Origin: Acetonema longum DSM 6540
GTDB taxonomy: Bacteria; Bacillota; Negativicutes; Sporomusales; Acetonemataceae
Assembly: GCF_000219125.1 (NCBI RefSeq)
Contig: NZ_AFGF01000121.1
Span: 1 to 59,457, forward strand
Direction of reading: 5' to 3'
Length of the DNA: 59,457 nucleotides
Notes under the pieces: model-generated
What the model was told of the DNA's origin: nothing
What the model saw: the letters and a program-made list of their open reading frames with translations, nothing else
The model's database searches: none
Program-made: the position numbers and the translations under genes
Part shown: piece by piece, positions 7,357 through 16,574 of the stretch
Layout: every line of letters begins with the position of its first letter
Position numbering within the stretch: position 1 is the first letter of the stretch

Positions 7357-9719
7357 TGAATCTCACGATTTTGGCTCTGGCCTTTATTCTGGGAATATGG
7401 CTCAGCGGTCTCTATGCCTGGTCATTATGGTTTTTGGGAAACGCTGCCTTGCTCATGCTGGCAGTAACGGTTTGGCAGCTTCGGATCGCCGGCGGTGGCC
7501 GGGTCAAATATTATCTGGTCTTATTGTTTATGCTGGTCGGCATGATTCGCTCCATTCAGGCAGAGATGATACCCCTGACCGATATCGGCCGTCTGGTGGG
7601 GGAACGGGTTTATGTCGAGGGCATTATCAGCGATATTCCCCGCCGGCTGCCTTTGGATGAGCAAACCGTAAAAATCGGCTATCGGGTGAGGCTGGAACAA
7701 ATCAAACAGAATGGCCGACTTCGAGCCGTAAGTGGAGAAGTTCTGGTCACTGTCCGACAGCAGCCGAAAGAAGCGGTTGCCCTGCCGGGGGAAAGAATCG
7801 CAATGACCGGCAAGGTCCGGGCGCTTCATGGCTATAATAATCCGGGGGCGGTTGATATGGTGGCTGCCTGGAAGCGTCAGGGCGTTAAGGCACGGATTGC
7901 TCCGAACGGCGGGGTACGGATTCTGCCAGGGGGAGAAACAGGGGCATATCTGCGGACGGTGGCTGCCATACGCGGTTCTGTGGCCGAGGCCATGTTGAAG
8001 GTGATGCCGGACGGGGATGCCGCGGTGATCCAGGGACTTTTATTCGGAGGCTATCAGGGAATTTCTCAGGAAGTCATTAAAAACTATGCCGCTACCGGCA
8101 TCATCCATATTCTGTCAGTGTCGGGCTCTCATATTGCTCTGTTGATCGGGTTTATTCATTGGCTTGGCCGGAGATTAAAAATCAGGGAGCCGGTTTCGGC
8201 GATGGCGGCAACGGTTGCGGTGCTTTCTTACGCTTTGGTGGCAGGACTGATTCCGCCGGTGGTGCGATCCGTGATCATGGGGCTGGCTGCCTTGCTGGCG
8301 TTTGCAGCAGGCAGGGAAAAACATGCGTCTTCGGCATTAGGTTTGGCGGCTTTGGTGATGTTGGTATATCAGCCCGGGATGATCTATGATATCAGCTTCC
8401 AGCTTTCCTTCGCCTCAACGGCGGGATTGGTTTATCTATATCCCCAGACCGTTCAGTTTTTCAGCCGTTTTTTGCCGGGAATAGCGGCGGCTGCATTGGG
8501 GGTTACGGTTGCGGCCCAACTGGGGTCTCTGCCGTTTTTAGCCTGGTATTTCAGCCAGCTCCCCGCCAGTTCTATAGCAGCCAATATGATCATTGTACCC
8601 GTCATTGAAGCGGTGCTGATTTTAGCCCTGGTGGGGAGTGTGGTCAGCCTGATTCTGCCATGGCTAAGCCAGACATTATTCGTCCTGGCCAGTTTGGCGG
8701 TTGGCCTGGCCAATCAGATGGCTGCCTGGTTGGCGGCAATGCCGGGCAACTTATGGCCAATCCCTCCTTTTGGCCTCTATGGCAGCGCCTTATATTATTG
8801 CATTCTGGGTTGGATTTATGGTTATCCGAAGGGAATTACCCGTCCCTGGATAGTGTATAGAAGATTCCCCCGACTGGCCGGGGCGGCAGTTCTTTTGCTC
8901 GTGGTAGCCGCAGTGATTTATCTTAATTTGCCGCACCCGGTCCGGGTTCATTACATTGATGTTGGTCAGGGCGATGCTGCCTTGATTACGACGGCCCACA
9001 GTCGTAATATATTAATTGATGCCGGCGGCGGAGGAGAAGACAGCGGTTTCGATACCGGCGAATATGTTGTCATGCCTTACTTGCGGCATTATGGCGTGAC
9101 TTCTCTGGAGTACCTTATCCTGACTCATGGCCACGCCGACCATGCCGGAGGTGCCGCAGCCATCGCCGCCGGTATTCCGGTGAAGAATATCATCCTGGCA
9201 AGAGAAGCTTATTCCCCGCCAATTAAAGCTCTGTTGCAAAAATCCGGTGGAGGCCGGGTTATTCCGGCCTATCGGGGGCAGCAGATCGACCTTGACGGCA
9301 TAACCATTCGGGTGATTGATGCTATGCCCAATTTTGCCGGCCAGCAAACGGCGAATGAAAGTTCTATCGTTATAGAGGTTGGTTACGGCGATTATAATTT
9401 TTTGTTTACAGGGGATTTAGACGGCAAGGGCGAAATAAATTTGGTAACGCAAGGTCTTATCCGGCAGAATACGGTTTTGAAGGCAGGGCATCACGGCTCT
9501 AGAACATCGACCACTCTTTCTTTTCTTCAACAGGTAGGGCCAGAGTATGCGGTCATATCCGCCGGGTTTCAAAATCGTTTCGGGCATCCCCACAAGGAGA
9601 CTCTCATCCGCCTGGCGGACGCTGGCTCTACCGTGTTGCGCACGGATTTGCAGGGAGCGGTTGTCTTTTCCGTCACCTCTGACGGACAGGACATAGGCTT
9701 TGATACGTATGTAAAGTGA
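7356..9719 (+). CDS. comEC: ComEC/Rec2 DNA uptake channel
   Basis: The polytopic channel that moves single-stranded DNA across the cytoplasmic membrane; 787 residues. An N-terminal DUF4131-like region is followed by the competence domain, whose hallmark SVSGSHIALL opens a series of hydrophobic helices to about residue 530. The C-terminus is a metallo-beta-lactamase fold with the metal motif THGHADHAGG and later KAGHHGS; in some homologues this part is proposed to degrade the non-transported strand. Translation is coupled to comEA. A comEB-like gene is absent between them. Confidence 0.96.
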   Translation: MNLTILALAFILGIWLSGLYAWSLWFLGNAALLMLAVTVWQLRIAGGGRVKYYLVLLFMLVGMIRSIQAEMIPLTDIGRLVGERVYVEGIISDIPRRLPLDEQTVKIGYRVRLEQIKQNGRLRAVSGEVLVTVRQQPKEAVALPGERIAMTGKVRALHGYNNPGAVDMVAAWKRQGVKARIAPNGGVRILPGGETGAYLRTVAAIRGSVAEAMLKVMPDGDAAVIQGLLFGGYQGISQEVIKNYAATGIIHILSVSGSHIALLIGFIHWLGRRLKIREPVSAMAATVAVLSYALVAGLIPPVVRSVIMGLAALLAFAAGREKHASSALGLAALVMLVYQPGMIYDISFQLSFASTAGLVYLYPQTVQFFSRFLPGIAAAALGVTVAAQLGSLPFLAWYFSQLPASSIAANMIIVPVIEAVLILALVGSVVSLILPWLSQTLFVLASLAVGLANQMAAWLAAMPGNLWPIPPFGLYGSALYYCILGWIYGYPKGITRPWIVYRRFPRLAGAAVLLLVVAAVIYLNLPHPVRVHYIDVGQGDAALITTAHSRNILIDAGGGGEDSGFDTGEYVVMPYLRHYGVTSLEYLILTHGHADHAGGAAAIAAGIPVKNIILAREAYSPPIKALLQKSGGGRVIPAYRGQQIDLDGITIRVIDAMPNFAGQQTANESSIVIEVGYGDYNFLFTGDLDGKGEINLVTQGLIRQNTVLKAGHHGSRTSTTLSFLQQVGPEYAVISAGFQNRFGHPHKETLIRLADAGSTVLRTDLQGAVVFSVTSDGQDIGFDTYVK

Positions 9720-9726
9720 GGCAACT

Positions 9727-10767
9727 ATGAATTATCATCAGGTATTGCAAGATATGGAGCGCGGCGAGATCGCTCCGGTTTATCTCTTATATGGGGAAGA
9801 ACCTTTTCTCATAAGACAAATTGAGCAAGCGGCGGTACGCCATCTGTTAGCGGAAGAAGACCGGGAGAGTTCCCTGTTTATCTATGATCAGGACCCAGTC
9901 GCAACAGAATTGGTCAACCGTATCGATACTCCGCCTTTTTTCGGGTCTAAAAATTTAATTTTAATCCGGGACACCCGGCTGTTCCGGGCGAGCAATAAAT
10001 CAAATGAGGAAATCTCCGATAATCCGGGGCGGGACCCGGACGAAAAAATAATCCGGTGTCTGTTGAATATGCCTGATTTCAGCCACATTGTTTTTTCTGC
10101 CGGCGACAAAGTGGACAAGCGCCGGAAGCTGTATAAGGTCCTTGAGAAGGTGGGCGTGGTTTGCGAGGCAGCGCCGTTAAAACCGAAGGAGGCACGAGTC
10201 TGGATTGATGAGAAAATGAGCGGCAGCGGCAAAGTTTTCTCATCTGCCGCTATGGAAGAGATGATGACCGCCTTATCTCTGATGCCGCAAATATCTTTGG
10301 GGTTTCTCGACAATGAGATTGATAAGCTCTTGTTATATGCCGGACAAGAAGCCAAGATTACTCCGCGCCATCTCCAGTCGGTCTTATCCGCTAGTCCGGA
10401 AGTGTCTATTTTCAGCATGATTGAAGCCTTAAGTCAAAAACGGGTGAAGGAAGCCCTGCAGCTTTTGGCCGTGCAGGTGAATGCGGGGGAAAATCTGTTG
10501 CGTATTGTCGCCCTGCTGGCTCGCCAGCTCCGCCATCTATTATATGCCAAAGACCTGCAGGCGGTGGGAGGGTATAGCCGGGACATCGGGGAGAAACTGG
10601 GTGTACCGCCCTTTATCGCCGAAAAAATAATTAACCAGGCCAAAGGGTTTTCCAGGACCACTTTGCGCCAGGCTTTAGTCGACTTGGCAGAAATCGACAG
10701 GGGCCTAAAAAACGGAACCGCCGGCATAGCGGCGGTAGAAACGCTGTTTATCAATATGTGCGGGTAG
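9727..10767 (+). CDS. holA: DNA polymerase III subunit delta
   Basis: The clamp-loader subunit that opens the beta sliding clamp. The 346 residues show the family start YLLYGEEPFLIRQIE, an AAA+-like N-terminal fold that is degenerate (no proper Walker A, as usual for delta), and the helical collar domain at the C-terminus. It begins seven bases after comEC stops, so it belongs to the comEA operon, the usual order in this phylum. It is convergent with rpsT. Confidence 0.95.
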   Translation: MNYHQVLQDMERGEIAPVYLLYGEEPFLIRQIEQAAVRHLLAEEDRESSLFIYDQDPVATELVNRIDTPPFFGSKNLILIRDTRLFRASNKSNEEISDNPGRDPDEKIIRCLLNMPDFSHIVFSAGDKVDKRRKLYKVLEKVGVVCEAAPLKPKEARVWIDEKMSGSGKVFSSAAMEEMMTALSLMPQISLGFLDNEIDKLLLYAGQEAKITPRHLQSVLSASPEVSIFSMIEALSQKRVKEALQLLAVQVNAGENLLRIVALLARQLRHLLYAKDLQAVGGYSRDIGEKLGVPPFIAEKIINQAKGFSRTTLRQALVDLAEIDRGLKNGTAGIAAVETLFINMCG

Positions 10768-10771
10768 ATGA

Positions 10772-10818
10772 AAAAACAAGGCTTCAATCCTATTGGTTAG
10801 GAAGGAAGCCTTGTTTTT
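10772..10818 (+). terminator. Bidirectional terminator between holA and rpsT
   Basis: AAAAACAAGGCTTC (10772-10785) pairs with GAAGCCTTGTTTTT (10805-10818). Runs of A and T on both arms allow it to end both convergent transcripts. Its right arm overlaps the rpsT stop codon. Confidence 0.85.
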
Positions 10819-11077
10819 ACAGTGCGTTAATTTTTTTGGCTAAACGGGATTTTTTGCGCGCTGCGGCATTTTTATGGATAACGCCCTTGGCTACAGCTTT
10901 GTCAATGGTTTTGTAAGCAGCCACAAGAAGGTTCTCAGCCGTAGCTTTGTTGCCGCCCTGTACAGATTCTGCGGTTTTGCGGACTACTGTACGTACTTCC
11001 GATTTGGTGGAAGTGTTGCGGGAACGACGAAGAGCATCGGTAATTACGCTGCGTTCCGATGATTTAATGTTTGGCAA
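10817..11077 (-). CDS. rpsT: Ribosomal protein bS20
   Basis: Small-subunit protein binding 16S rRNA; 86 residues, basic and helical. I place the start at a TTG at 11077 giving MPNIKSSERS, because S20 proteins begin MPNIKS and AGGAGG lies about eight bases upstream. The GTG at 11086 lies inside the Shine-Dalgarno sequence and would add three unconserved residues. It is a single-gene unit convergent with holA, its usual place. Confidence 0.96.
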   Translation of the reverse strand: MPNIKSSERSVITDALRRSRNTSTKSEVRTVVRKTAESVQGGNKATAENLLVAAYKTIDKAVAKGVIHKNAAARKKSRLAKKINAL

Positions 11078-11296
11078 ATGCTTCACCTCCTAATACAATC
11101 ATTTACCTAAAATATTCTAGCATGGCGCCAAGAAAAAAGCAAGTACCCGCTCTTTGAAATTCTATCCTTGAAGCTGTAGAAAATGGGAACAATTACGCTG
11201 CACTGACGGCAGGAAAAAACGAATCCGAGAGGAATAAAAACTATAATAATGATAAAAATTGTCGGTGAAGCTGATTCATCGGGAAGGGTGGATTTT

Positions 11297-12055
11297 ATGC
11301 TGGGATTCCTACGCATTGCGGTTATTTTTCTGGTAATCACGAGCTGTTCCTTTGCTCAGGCAGCGGAATACACCTATAAGCAGGGCGATAAAGGTGTGGA
11401 AGTACTTAACATTCAGAAAAAATTGCAGGAGATAGGATATTTCCACGGCAAGCCGGACGGAGTTTTTTCCGCTAAAACCACTGAGGCAGTGGAAGGTTTT
11501 CAAAAAGCTCACCGGTTAAAAATAACCGGGATGGTTGATTCCAGAACCCATAAAGCCTTATTCGCGGCCAGAAAGAGAGTTCCTGACAGGAAAGCAAAAG
11601 TCTTGGGAAAATCCGCTGCTGAGGCTATCCCAAAGAAGGGACCTGGACTTGCGTCTGCCAGAGAAGCGCCGCCTAAACAGGCGGTTTCTAAGAAAACCGG
11701 CGGCTTGATTCAAACCGCCAAACAATATATTGGCGTGCCCTATAAATTTGGCGGGGTAACCCCGCGAGGGTTTGATTGTTCAGGATATGTTCAATTTGTC
11801 TTTGCCAAACACGGCGCACAATTGCCGCGGACGGCAGATGTACAGTATAGGACCGGCAAAGCCATACGGCGCCAGCAGTTAATCCCGGGAGATCTGGTGT
11901 TTTTTACTACATATGCACCGGGAGCTTCCCATAACGGGATTTATATCGGCAAGGACCAGTTTATTCATGCCTCTTCCAGTAAAGGCGTTATGATCAGCCG
12001 CTTGGATGAGTCCTACTGGAAACCCCGTTACCTGGGAGCGAGGCGGGTCGTTTAA
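11297..12055 (+). CDS. Secreted NlpC/P60 peptidoglycan hydrolase with PG-binding domain
   Basis: A predicted exported D,L-endopeptidase of 252 residues. A signal peptide covers residues 1-22 (cleavage near AQAAE). A PG_binding_1 domain follows at about 29-90 and a Lys/Pro-rich linker at 91-135. The C-terminal NlpC/P60 domain has a catalytic Cys161 (DCSG), His212 (SHNG) and His224 (FIHAS). The start at 11297 is used because the signal peptide begins there and a purine-rich GGAAGGGTGG precedes it. The stop is three bases from a second NlpC/P60 gene. Placement before gpr and spoIIP suggests a wall or spore role, which is inference. Confidence 0.88.
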   Translation: MLGFLRIAVIFLVITSCSFAQAAEYTYKQGDKGVEVLNIQKKLQEIGYFHGKPDGVFSAKTTEAVEGFQKAHRLKITGMVDSRTHKALFAARKRVPDRKAKVLGKSAAEAIPKKGPGLASAREAPPKQAVSKKTGGLIQTAKQYIGVPYKFGGVTPRGFDCSGYVQFVFAKHGAQLPRTADVQYRTGKAIRRQQLIPGDLVFFTTYAPGASHNGIYIGKDQFIHASSSKGVMISRLDESYWKPRYLGARRVV

Positions 12056-12058
12056 ACA

Positions 12059-13444
12059 ATGCGACGGGTACTGATTTTATTTACGCTGGCCAGTCTGTGC
12101 ATTACGGCATTTTTGCCGACAGCCGCTGCTTTGCCGCAAAGTCCGTTTCCCACCGTTCATGCGGCGATGCAGACGGCCTACTTTTGGATTGTTAAGCTGG
12201 CTCAGCCTGATAAAGTGATATTGAGCAATCAGCAAATTGCAGCCTATAATCAGTCGGTTATCAGGGACTTACCCAGGACAGTATATAATGTATTGGACTA
12301 TCCCGCTGTTTTGTCCCATAGCGAGTTACAGGCGCTGTTAAATGAAAGGCCTTTTCCCCATGAGAACAGATATCTGCGGGGGCAATTGATTCAGAGCAGT
12401 TTTTATGCGGAACTTAACCGAATCATGAATGCTGGCCAAATTGCGGCGACAAATCCTGTGCACTATGCTTTTGCTGTTCGCAGGACAGATCTGCGGGCAT
12501 TTCCCACCGCCGAGATTGTGACCAAGACGCCCAAGGACACGGAGTTCGACCGGTTTCAGGAGACGGCTGTCCTGGCGGCAGAACCGCTTCTGATATTGCA
12601 TGGAAGCAGCGATGACCGTTGGTATTTCGTGCAGACGGGTAATTATCGGGGCTGGGTGAAAGCGAACGATCTGGCTGTGACAAAGGATAAACAAAAATGG
12701 GCTGCCTATATTCGGTCCAAACAATTTCTAGTAATAACCGGTAATAAAATGCAACTGGGGTACAACCCTTATTCTCCGGCTGTATCCAGACTGGAATTGG
12801 GTATGGGAACGAGACTGGCGCTGGCTGATGCGTCGCAAATTCCAGAGCTGGTTGATCATCAATCGCCTGCCGGCAATTATGTGGTACGGATTCCGGTTCA
12901 GGGAGCAAACCGTGAACTTCAGTTTCACCTGGCGCTGATTCCTATCTACAGTGATGTTTCAGAAGGGTATTTGCCTTATACCAGGGCCAATATTATCAGG
13001 CAGGCCTTTAAAATGCAGGGGGAACGGTATGGCTGGGGGGGCATGTTTGGCGCACGAGATTGTTCCGCCTTTGTGACAGACATTTTCCGCAGCTTTGGGA
13101 TCATGTTGCCGCGCAATGCCGATGAGCAGGAAACGGCACCAGGACGCACCCTGGTGTTCGGATCCGGGCAGCCGGCAACGGCTCGTTACGCTGCGTTGGG
13201 GAAAATGGCTGCTGGCGCGGTATTGTTCAAGGAAGGGCATGTTATGCTGTATCTAGGGGAATATAACGGCCGGCATTATATTATTCATGATGTTTCGGGT
13301 TCCGGCAATTTCTCCGCCACAGGCAGCCGCGGTTCCGCCGAACGTAAAACCCTGAATGGAGTCATGGTGACCGATTTGGCCTTGCCCCTCCCGGGCGGCT
13401 ACTCATTTATTGATGTGCTTACGTCTGCCAAGCAATATGAATAG
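12059..13444 (+). CDS. Secreted SH3-NlpC/P60 family hydrolase
   Basis: A second predicted cell-wall peptidase, 461 residues. An N-terminal signal peptide ends near LPTAAAL. A helical N-terminal domain typical of the N_NLPC_P60 family is followed by SH3-like wall-binding repeats (around WYFVQTGNYRGWVK and the next barrel). The C-terminal catalytic domain shows DCSAFVTD with the nucleophile Cys, then GHVMLYLG and YIIHD for the histidines. It is co-transcribed with the preceding hydrolase (three-base gap) and followed by a terminator, so the two form an operon. Confidence 0.88.
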   Translation: MRRVLILFTLASLCITAFLPTAAALPQSPFPTVHAAMQTAYFWIVKLAQPDKVILSNQQIAAYNQSVIRDLPRTVYNVLDYPAVLSHSELQALLNERPFPHENRYLRGQLIQSSFYAELNRIMNAGQIAATNPVHYAFAVRRTDLRAFPTAEIVTKTPKDTEFDRFQETAVLAAEPLLILHGSSDDRWYFVQTGNYRGWVKANDLAVTKDKQKWAAYIRSKQFLVITGNKMQLGYNPYSPAVSRLELGMGTRLALADASQIPELVDHQSPAGNYVVRIPVQGANRELQFHLALIPIYSDVSEGYLPYTRANIIRQAFKMQGERYGWGGMFGARDCSAFVTDIFRSFGIMLPRNADEQETAPGRTLVFGSGQPATARYAALGKMAAGAVLFKEGHVMLYLGEYNGRHYIIHDVSGSGNFSATGSRGSAERKTLNGVMVTDLALPLPGGYSFIDVLTSAKQYE

Positions 13445-13451
13445 AACGAAT

Positions 13452-13486
13452 AAAGAAGTTCTCCATCGGGAACTTCTTTTATTTTT
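13452..13486 (+). terminator. Terminator after the NlpC/P60 pair
   Basis: The stem AAAGAAGTTC/GAACTTCTTT is followed by TATTTTT, eight bases after the stop codon. Confidence 0.85.
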
Positions 13487-13499
13487 CCTGTTTGCATTT

Positions 13500-13529
13500 G
13501 CATAGGAAATCTTCTGGAAGGTTAGAATG
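13500..13529 (+). promoter_or_regulatory. Candidate forespore (sigma-F/G) promoter of gpr
   Basis: GCATA (13500-13504) lies 15 bp before GGTTAGAATG (13520-13529). This matches the known sigma-F pattern of GYATA, about 15 bp, then GGnnAnAnT. gpr is a known forespore gene, which supports the reading. Not tested. Confidence 0.45.
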
Positions 13530-13564
13530 AGTAGTAGCTTTAATAATGGGAGTGAAGTGACAAT

Positions 13565-14536
13565 ATGGAGCAGTATGATATGACGCCGCGAACCGACTTG
13601 GCAGTAGAGGCACGGGAAATGCTGACACGGCGGGTTAAGGAAGATGTCCCCGGTGTGCGGGTCGAAACTCTGAAAGATGAGGAATTGACCATTACGCGGG
13701 TGGAGATTTCCACGCCGGAAGCCGAGCGAATGATGGGCAAGGAACGGGGCAAATATGTCACGATTGAATCACCGGGGATGCGATACAAAAATGCGCTGCT
13801 GGAAGAAAAGATGATGCATGCTGTCGCGCAGGAGTTCGGACAGATCATTGATCTACCGCGACATTCCACCATTCTGGTAGTTGGTCTGGGCAACTGGAAT
13901 GTAACGCCGGATGCTTTAGGACCCCGGGCTGTAAAAAAGGTAGTTGTTACCCGTCATTTGAAAAGTATGATTTCGCCTGAATTACAAGACGGAGTCCGGG
14001 CGGTATGCGCCATTTCTCCCGGTGTACTTGGCATAACAGGCATGGAGACTGCCGAAATCGTTCATGGCATTGTATCGCAGGTTCAGCCGAGTCTGGTCAT
14101 TGCTATTGATGCTTTAGCCGCAGCATCCACCCATCGGGTGGTAACTACGGTACAGATCGCTAACACCGGCATTCATCCCGGTTCCGGTATTGGCAGCAAA
14201 CGGTTCGGCCTCACCCAAAAATCTCTTGGCGTACCGGTTATTGCTGTGGGTGTTCCCACCGTGGTCCATGCTTCCACGATTGCTATGGATACCCTTGACA
14301 CTCTGCAGAAATACTCTCCGTTCTCAAAATATTTTAAGTCCTTGCAGAATATTTCTGATGTGGATAGGAGAACAATTATCAATCAGGTACTGCCCGAGAC
14401 GCTAGGTGATCTGATGGTCACTCCGAAAGAAGTAGACCGGATGATCGATGATGTCGCCGATGTAGTCGCCGGAGGAATCAATCAAGCGCTGCATCCTAAC
14501 ATAGACTATGAGAATATCCATATGTACCTGCACTAG
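13565..14536 (+). CDS. gpr: Germination protease GPR
   Basis: The aspartic-type protease that degrades small acid-soluble spore proteins during germination; made as a zymogen in the forespore. The 323 residues include the family start RTDLAVEAREM, a VVGLGNWNVTPDALGP segment, and AIDALAAASTHRV. The propeptide before RTDLA is short. Either the ATG at 13565 or at 13577 could serve; the Shine-Dalgarno is weak for both. It lies between a terminator and the repeat at its 3' end, so it is probably transcribed alone. Its TAG stop lies inside the repeat terminus. Presence of gpr shows the organism makes endospores. Confidence 0.96.
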   Translation: MEQYDMTPRTDLAVEAREMLTRRVKEDVPGVRVETLKDEELTITRVEISTPEAERMMGKERGKYVTIESPGMRYKNALLEEKMMHAVAQEFGQIIDLPRHSTILVVGLGNWNVTPDALGPRAVKKVVVTRHLKSMISPELQDGVRAVCAISPGVLGITGMETAEIVHGIVSQVQPSLVIAIDALAAASTHRVVTTVQIANTGIHPGSGIGSKRFGLTQKSLGVPVIAVGVPTVVHASTIAMDTLDTLQKYSPFSKYFKSLQNISDVDRRTIINQVLPETLGDLMVTPKEVDRMIDDVADVVAGGINQALHPNIDYENIHMYLH

Positions 14537-14704
14537 GAGGCTGTTGCAAAACTCATCTGCAGTCTCGAATCTGAGACCGTTCAAAAAGGTTCAGATGCTA
14601 GGCGCGACGAGGACGCGCGCGCAGACAGTACGTTCGCAGGGTACGGCGTGCGCCCGCAGGAGGCTGAAGTGACGCAGATGAGCCTTTTTTCAACGGTCTC
14701 CTAG
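14533..14704 (-). repeat. Modular palindromic repeat, copy A (with GC-rich arm, no inner module)
   Basis: Read on the minus strand it starts GGAGACCGTTG, runs through CATCTGCGTCACTTCAGCC, a GC-rich arm ending CGTCCTCGTCGCGC, then GCATCTGAACCTTTTTGAAC. It ends in a right terminus with GCAGATGAG. Terminal arms CTAGGAG/CTCCTAG and GAGACCGTT/AACGGTCTC pair perfectly. It begins at the gpr stop codon and is inverted relative to copies B-E and G. It lacks the about 100-bp inner module of copies C and D. Confidence 0.85.
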
Positions 14705-14764
14705 AGCAGGAAAGGCCGTCGCCGCACAGAATAGGAACAAAAAATGTTTATTGTGAGGTGCGGC

Positions 14765-15358
14765 ATGGTGCTAATGAAAGATACGGATTCCAGACAGGTG
14801 CTTGTAGTTTATAATCAAGACCCGGCCGACTATCGCGCTGTTTTAGCCGCCTACGAAAAAAAAGATGCTGACTGGGTTCTGGCATTTTCCGGCGCTTCGG
14901 TCCCGGTGACAATTGGCCGCAACGGATTCACGCCCTTAGAACAAAAGATAGAAGGAGACGGGAAAACTCCGATCGGCATTTTCCCGTTAGGTATTGCCTT
15001 CGGCTACTCTGCCGCCGCTGATACCGGACTGGATTACCGGCAGAGCACCGCGCAGGACTACTGGGTGGATGACAGCGTCTCTCCCCAGTACAATACCTGG
15101 GTAAGCGGCGCGCCTGCCGCCCAATCCTTTGAAAAAATGCTGCGGGAGGATCATCTCTATCGATATGGTATCGTTATCGAATATAATACGCGCCCTGTAA
15201 TTGCCGGCAAAGGCAGCGCCATTTTTATTCACTTGTGGCGGGATCCTTCGTCCCCCACAGCAGGATGCGTGGCGATGGCGGAAGCTGACATGATGAAACT
15301 GCTGCGGTGGCTGGATAAAAATAACAAGCCACAGATCATTCTCGGATACCCGGGGTAA
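14765..15358 (+). CDS. L,D-transpeptidase (YkuD domain) without signal peptide
   Basis: A predicted YkuD-fold transpeptidase that would make L,D cross-links or modify peptidoglycan. The protein is about 197 residues. The substrate-loop motif GDGKTPIGIFPLG and the catalytic HLWRDPSSPTAGC segment with its active-site Cys are present. No signal peptide is evident, as in some spore-associated YkuD proteins. The start is uncertain: ATG 14744 (AGGA upstream), 14765 (GAGGTG four bases upstream, chosen) or 14774. It lies between gpr and spoIIP, which suggests a spore wall role by context only. Confidence 0.82.
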   Translation: MVLMKDTDSRQVLVVYNQDPADYRAVLAAYEKKDADWVLAFSGASVPVTIGRNGFTPLEQKIEGDGKTPIGIFPLGIAFGYSAAADTGLDYRQSTAQDYWVDDSVSPQYNTWVSGAPAAQSFEKMLREDHLYRYGIVIEYNTRPVIAGKGSAIFIHLWRDPSSPTAGCVAMAEADMMKLLRWLDKNNKPQIILGYPG

Positions 15359-15408
15359 CCCTTCCGGCAATCTCACAACCAAGCTTTTTTAACAGCCCTT
15401 CCTTGGTG

Positions 15409-15440
15409 GTCATACCCTCATACTGCCTGGCATATACATT
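15409..15440 (+). promoter_or_regulatory. Candidate mother-cell (sigma-E) promoter of spoIIP
   Basis: GTCATACC (15409-15416) and TATACATT (15433-15440) resemble the sigma-E -35 and -10 (consensus CATACAHT). The 16-bp gap is slightly longer than usual. spoIIP is a known sigma-E gene. The 15359-15494 interval also holds an ACTGCCT/AGGCAGT inverted pair around the promoter. Confidence 0.35.
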
Positions 15441-15494
15441 GTATGTGTAACCAAAAAGGAGGTCATCCCTCCGGATGGCTGGCAGGAGGCAGTA

Positions 15495-16574
15495 ATGGCA
15501 ATTAGGAGATGGCAGTTCAGAAAAGCGCCTTACCGGCTTGTGCGCAGATTGTTGTATTTCAGCCTTGTGTGCTTAACCCTTTTGGGGCTGTTTTTCGGAC
15601 TGCAAACTGTTGTCCGGCAGAAGGCCGTGCCAGTGGCTGGCCTGGAGGCGATGAAACCCCAAACGGACCTGATTCCCCAGTGGAGGGAGGCGCTTTTTGC
15701 CGGCATACCGGGATTGGCGGCTACTGTGGAAAACAATAAGCATTCTGTGGAAATTACCGAGCAATTTTCCTGGCAACAGGCCCTTCGACGCAGTATTTTA
15801 TTTCTGACCCGTATTGATGTATCGGACATACGGTCTCTGTTTCGGGCGGAATTGCCGCTGCTTAATATATTGAAAGATAGCGGCGATTCCAAGGGAAGGA
15901 TACCTCGTTCCAGCATTGTGCACTTTAAGCCTCAGCGGCCAAGTCCGGTGGGAAAGCCGCTGGTTGCCATCTATCACACTCATACTTCCGAGTCATTTAT
16001 TCCTACCTCCGGAGTCACTCACGCTAAAGCCGGGGAGCAGGGCGACATCGTAACGGTAGGCGAGACTCTGGCTGATCGTCTGGCTACACACGGCATACAG
16101 GCGATTCAAAGCAAAAAGGCGCATGACTACCCTAGCTTCATGAGAGCCTATACTCCGTCGGAAAACACCCTGAAGAAAATGCTGGCGGATAATCCCAGCA
16201 TCCAAATGGTATTTGACATTCACCGGGATGCAGAAAAACGGGAAAATTCCGTCGCCCAGATCGATGGGGTATATGTGGCCCGGATCGGCATCATTGTTGC
16301 CCGTGGACAAGAAGATCTAGTCCAACCCCATTGGCAAGAAAATCATGCTTTTGCTAAAATCATAAATGACAAAATGAACAAGCACTTTCCCGGATTGTCC
16401 AGGGGAATCCAGGTACAGGAATGGCGATATAATCAGCATCTTCATCCCAGGGCATTACTGCTTGAGGTCGGGAGCCACGAAACTTCCCTGGAGGAAGCCC
16501 AGCGCAGTATGGCAATGCTAGGGGATGTGCTGGCAGATATACTGGCGGAAAATAAAAATTACGGCGTTCGGTAG
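15495..16574 (+). CDS. spoIIP: Stage II sporulation protein P
   Basis: A membrane-anchored amidase/endopeptidase that, with SpoIID and SpoIIM, thins septal peptidoglycan to drive engulfment. The 359 residues show a basic N-terminus, one transmembrane segment at about residues 18-36, and a long linker. The catalytic domain carries YHTHTSESF (His161, His163, Glu166) and DIHRDAEKRE (Asp241, His243). AGGAGG precedes the ATG. Its TAG stop forms the start of repeat copy B. The gpr-spoIIP-lepA order is conserved, though a transpeptidase and an unknown gene are inserted here. Confidence 0.95.
   Translation: MAIRRWQFRKAPYRLVRRLLYFSLVCLTLLGLFFGLQTVVRQKAVPVAGLEAMKPQTDLIPQWREALFAGIPGLAATVENNKHSVEITEQFSWQQALRRSILFLTRIDVSDIRSLFRAELPLLNILKDSGDSKGRIPRSSIVHFKPQRPSPVGKPLVAIYHTHTSESFIPTSGVTHAKAGEQGDIVTVGETLADRLATHGIQAIQSKKAHDYPSFMRAYTPSENTLKKMLADNPSIQMVFDIHRDAEKRENSVAQIDGVYVARIGIIVARGQEDLVQPHWQENHAFAKIINDKMNKHFPGLSRGIQVQEWRYNQHLHPRALLLEVGSHETSLEEAQRSMAMLGDVLADILAENKNYGVR

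Noticed and set aside
14536-14764. Coding sequence in the GC-rich gpr-to-transpeptidase spacer.
   Set aside because: The composition reflects repeat A; frames there have no start or ribosome site.
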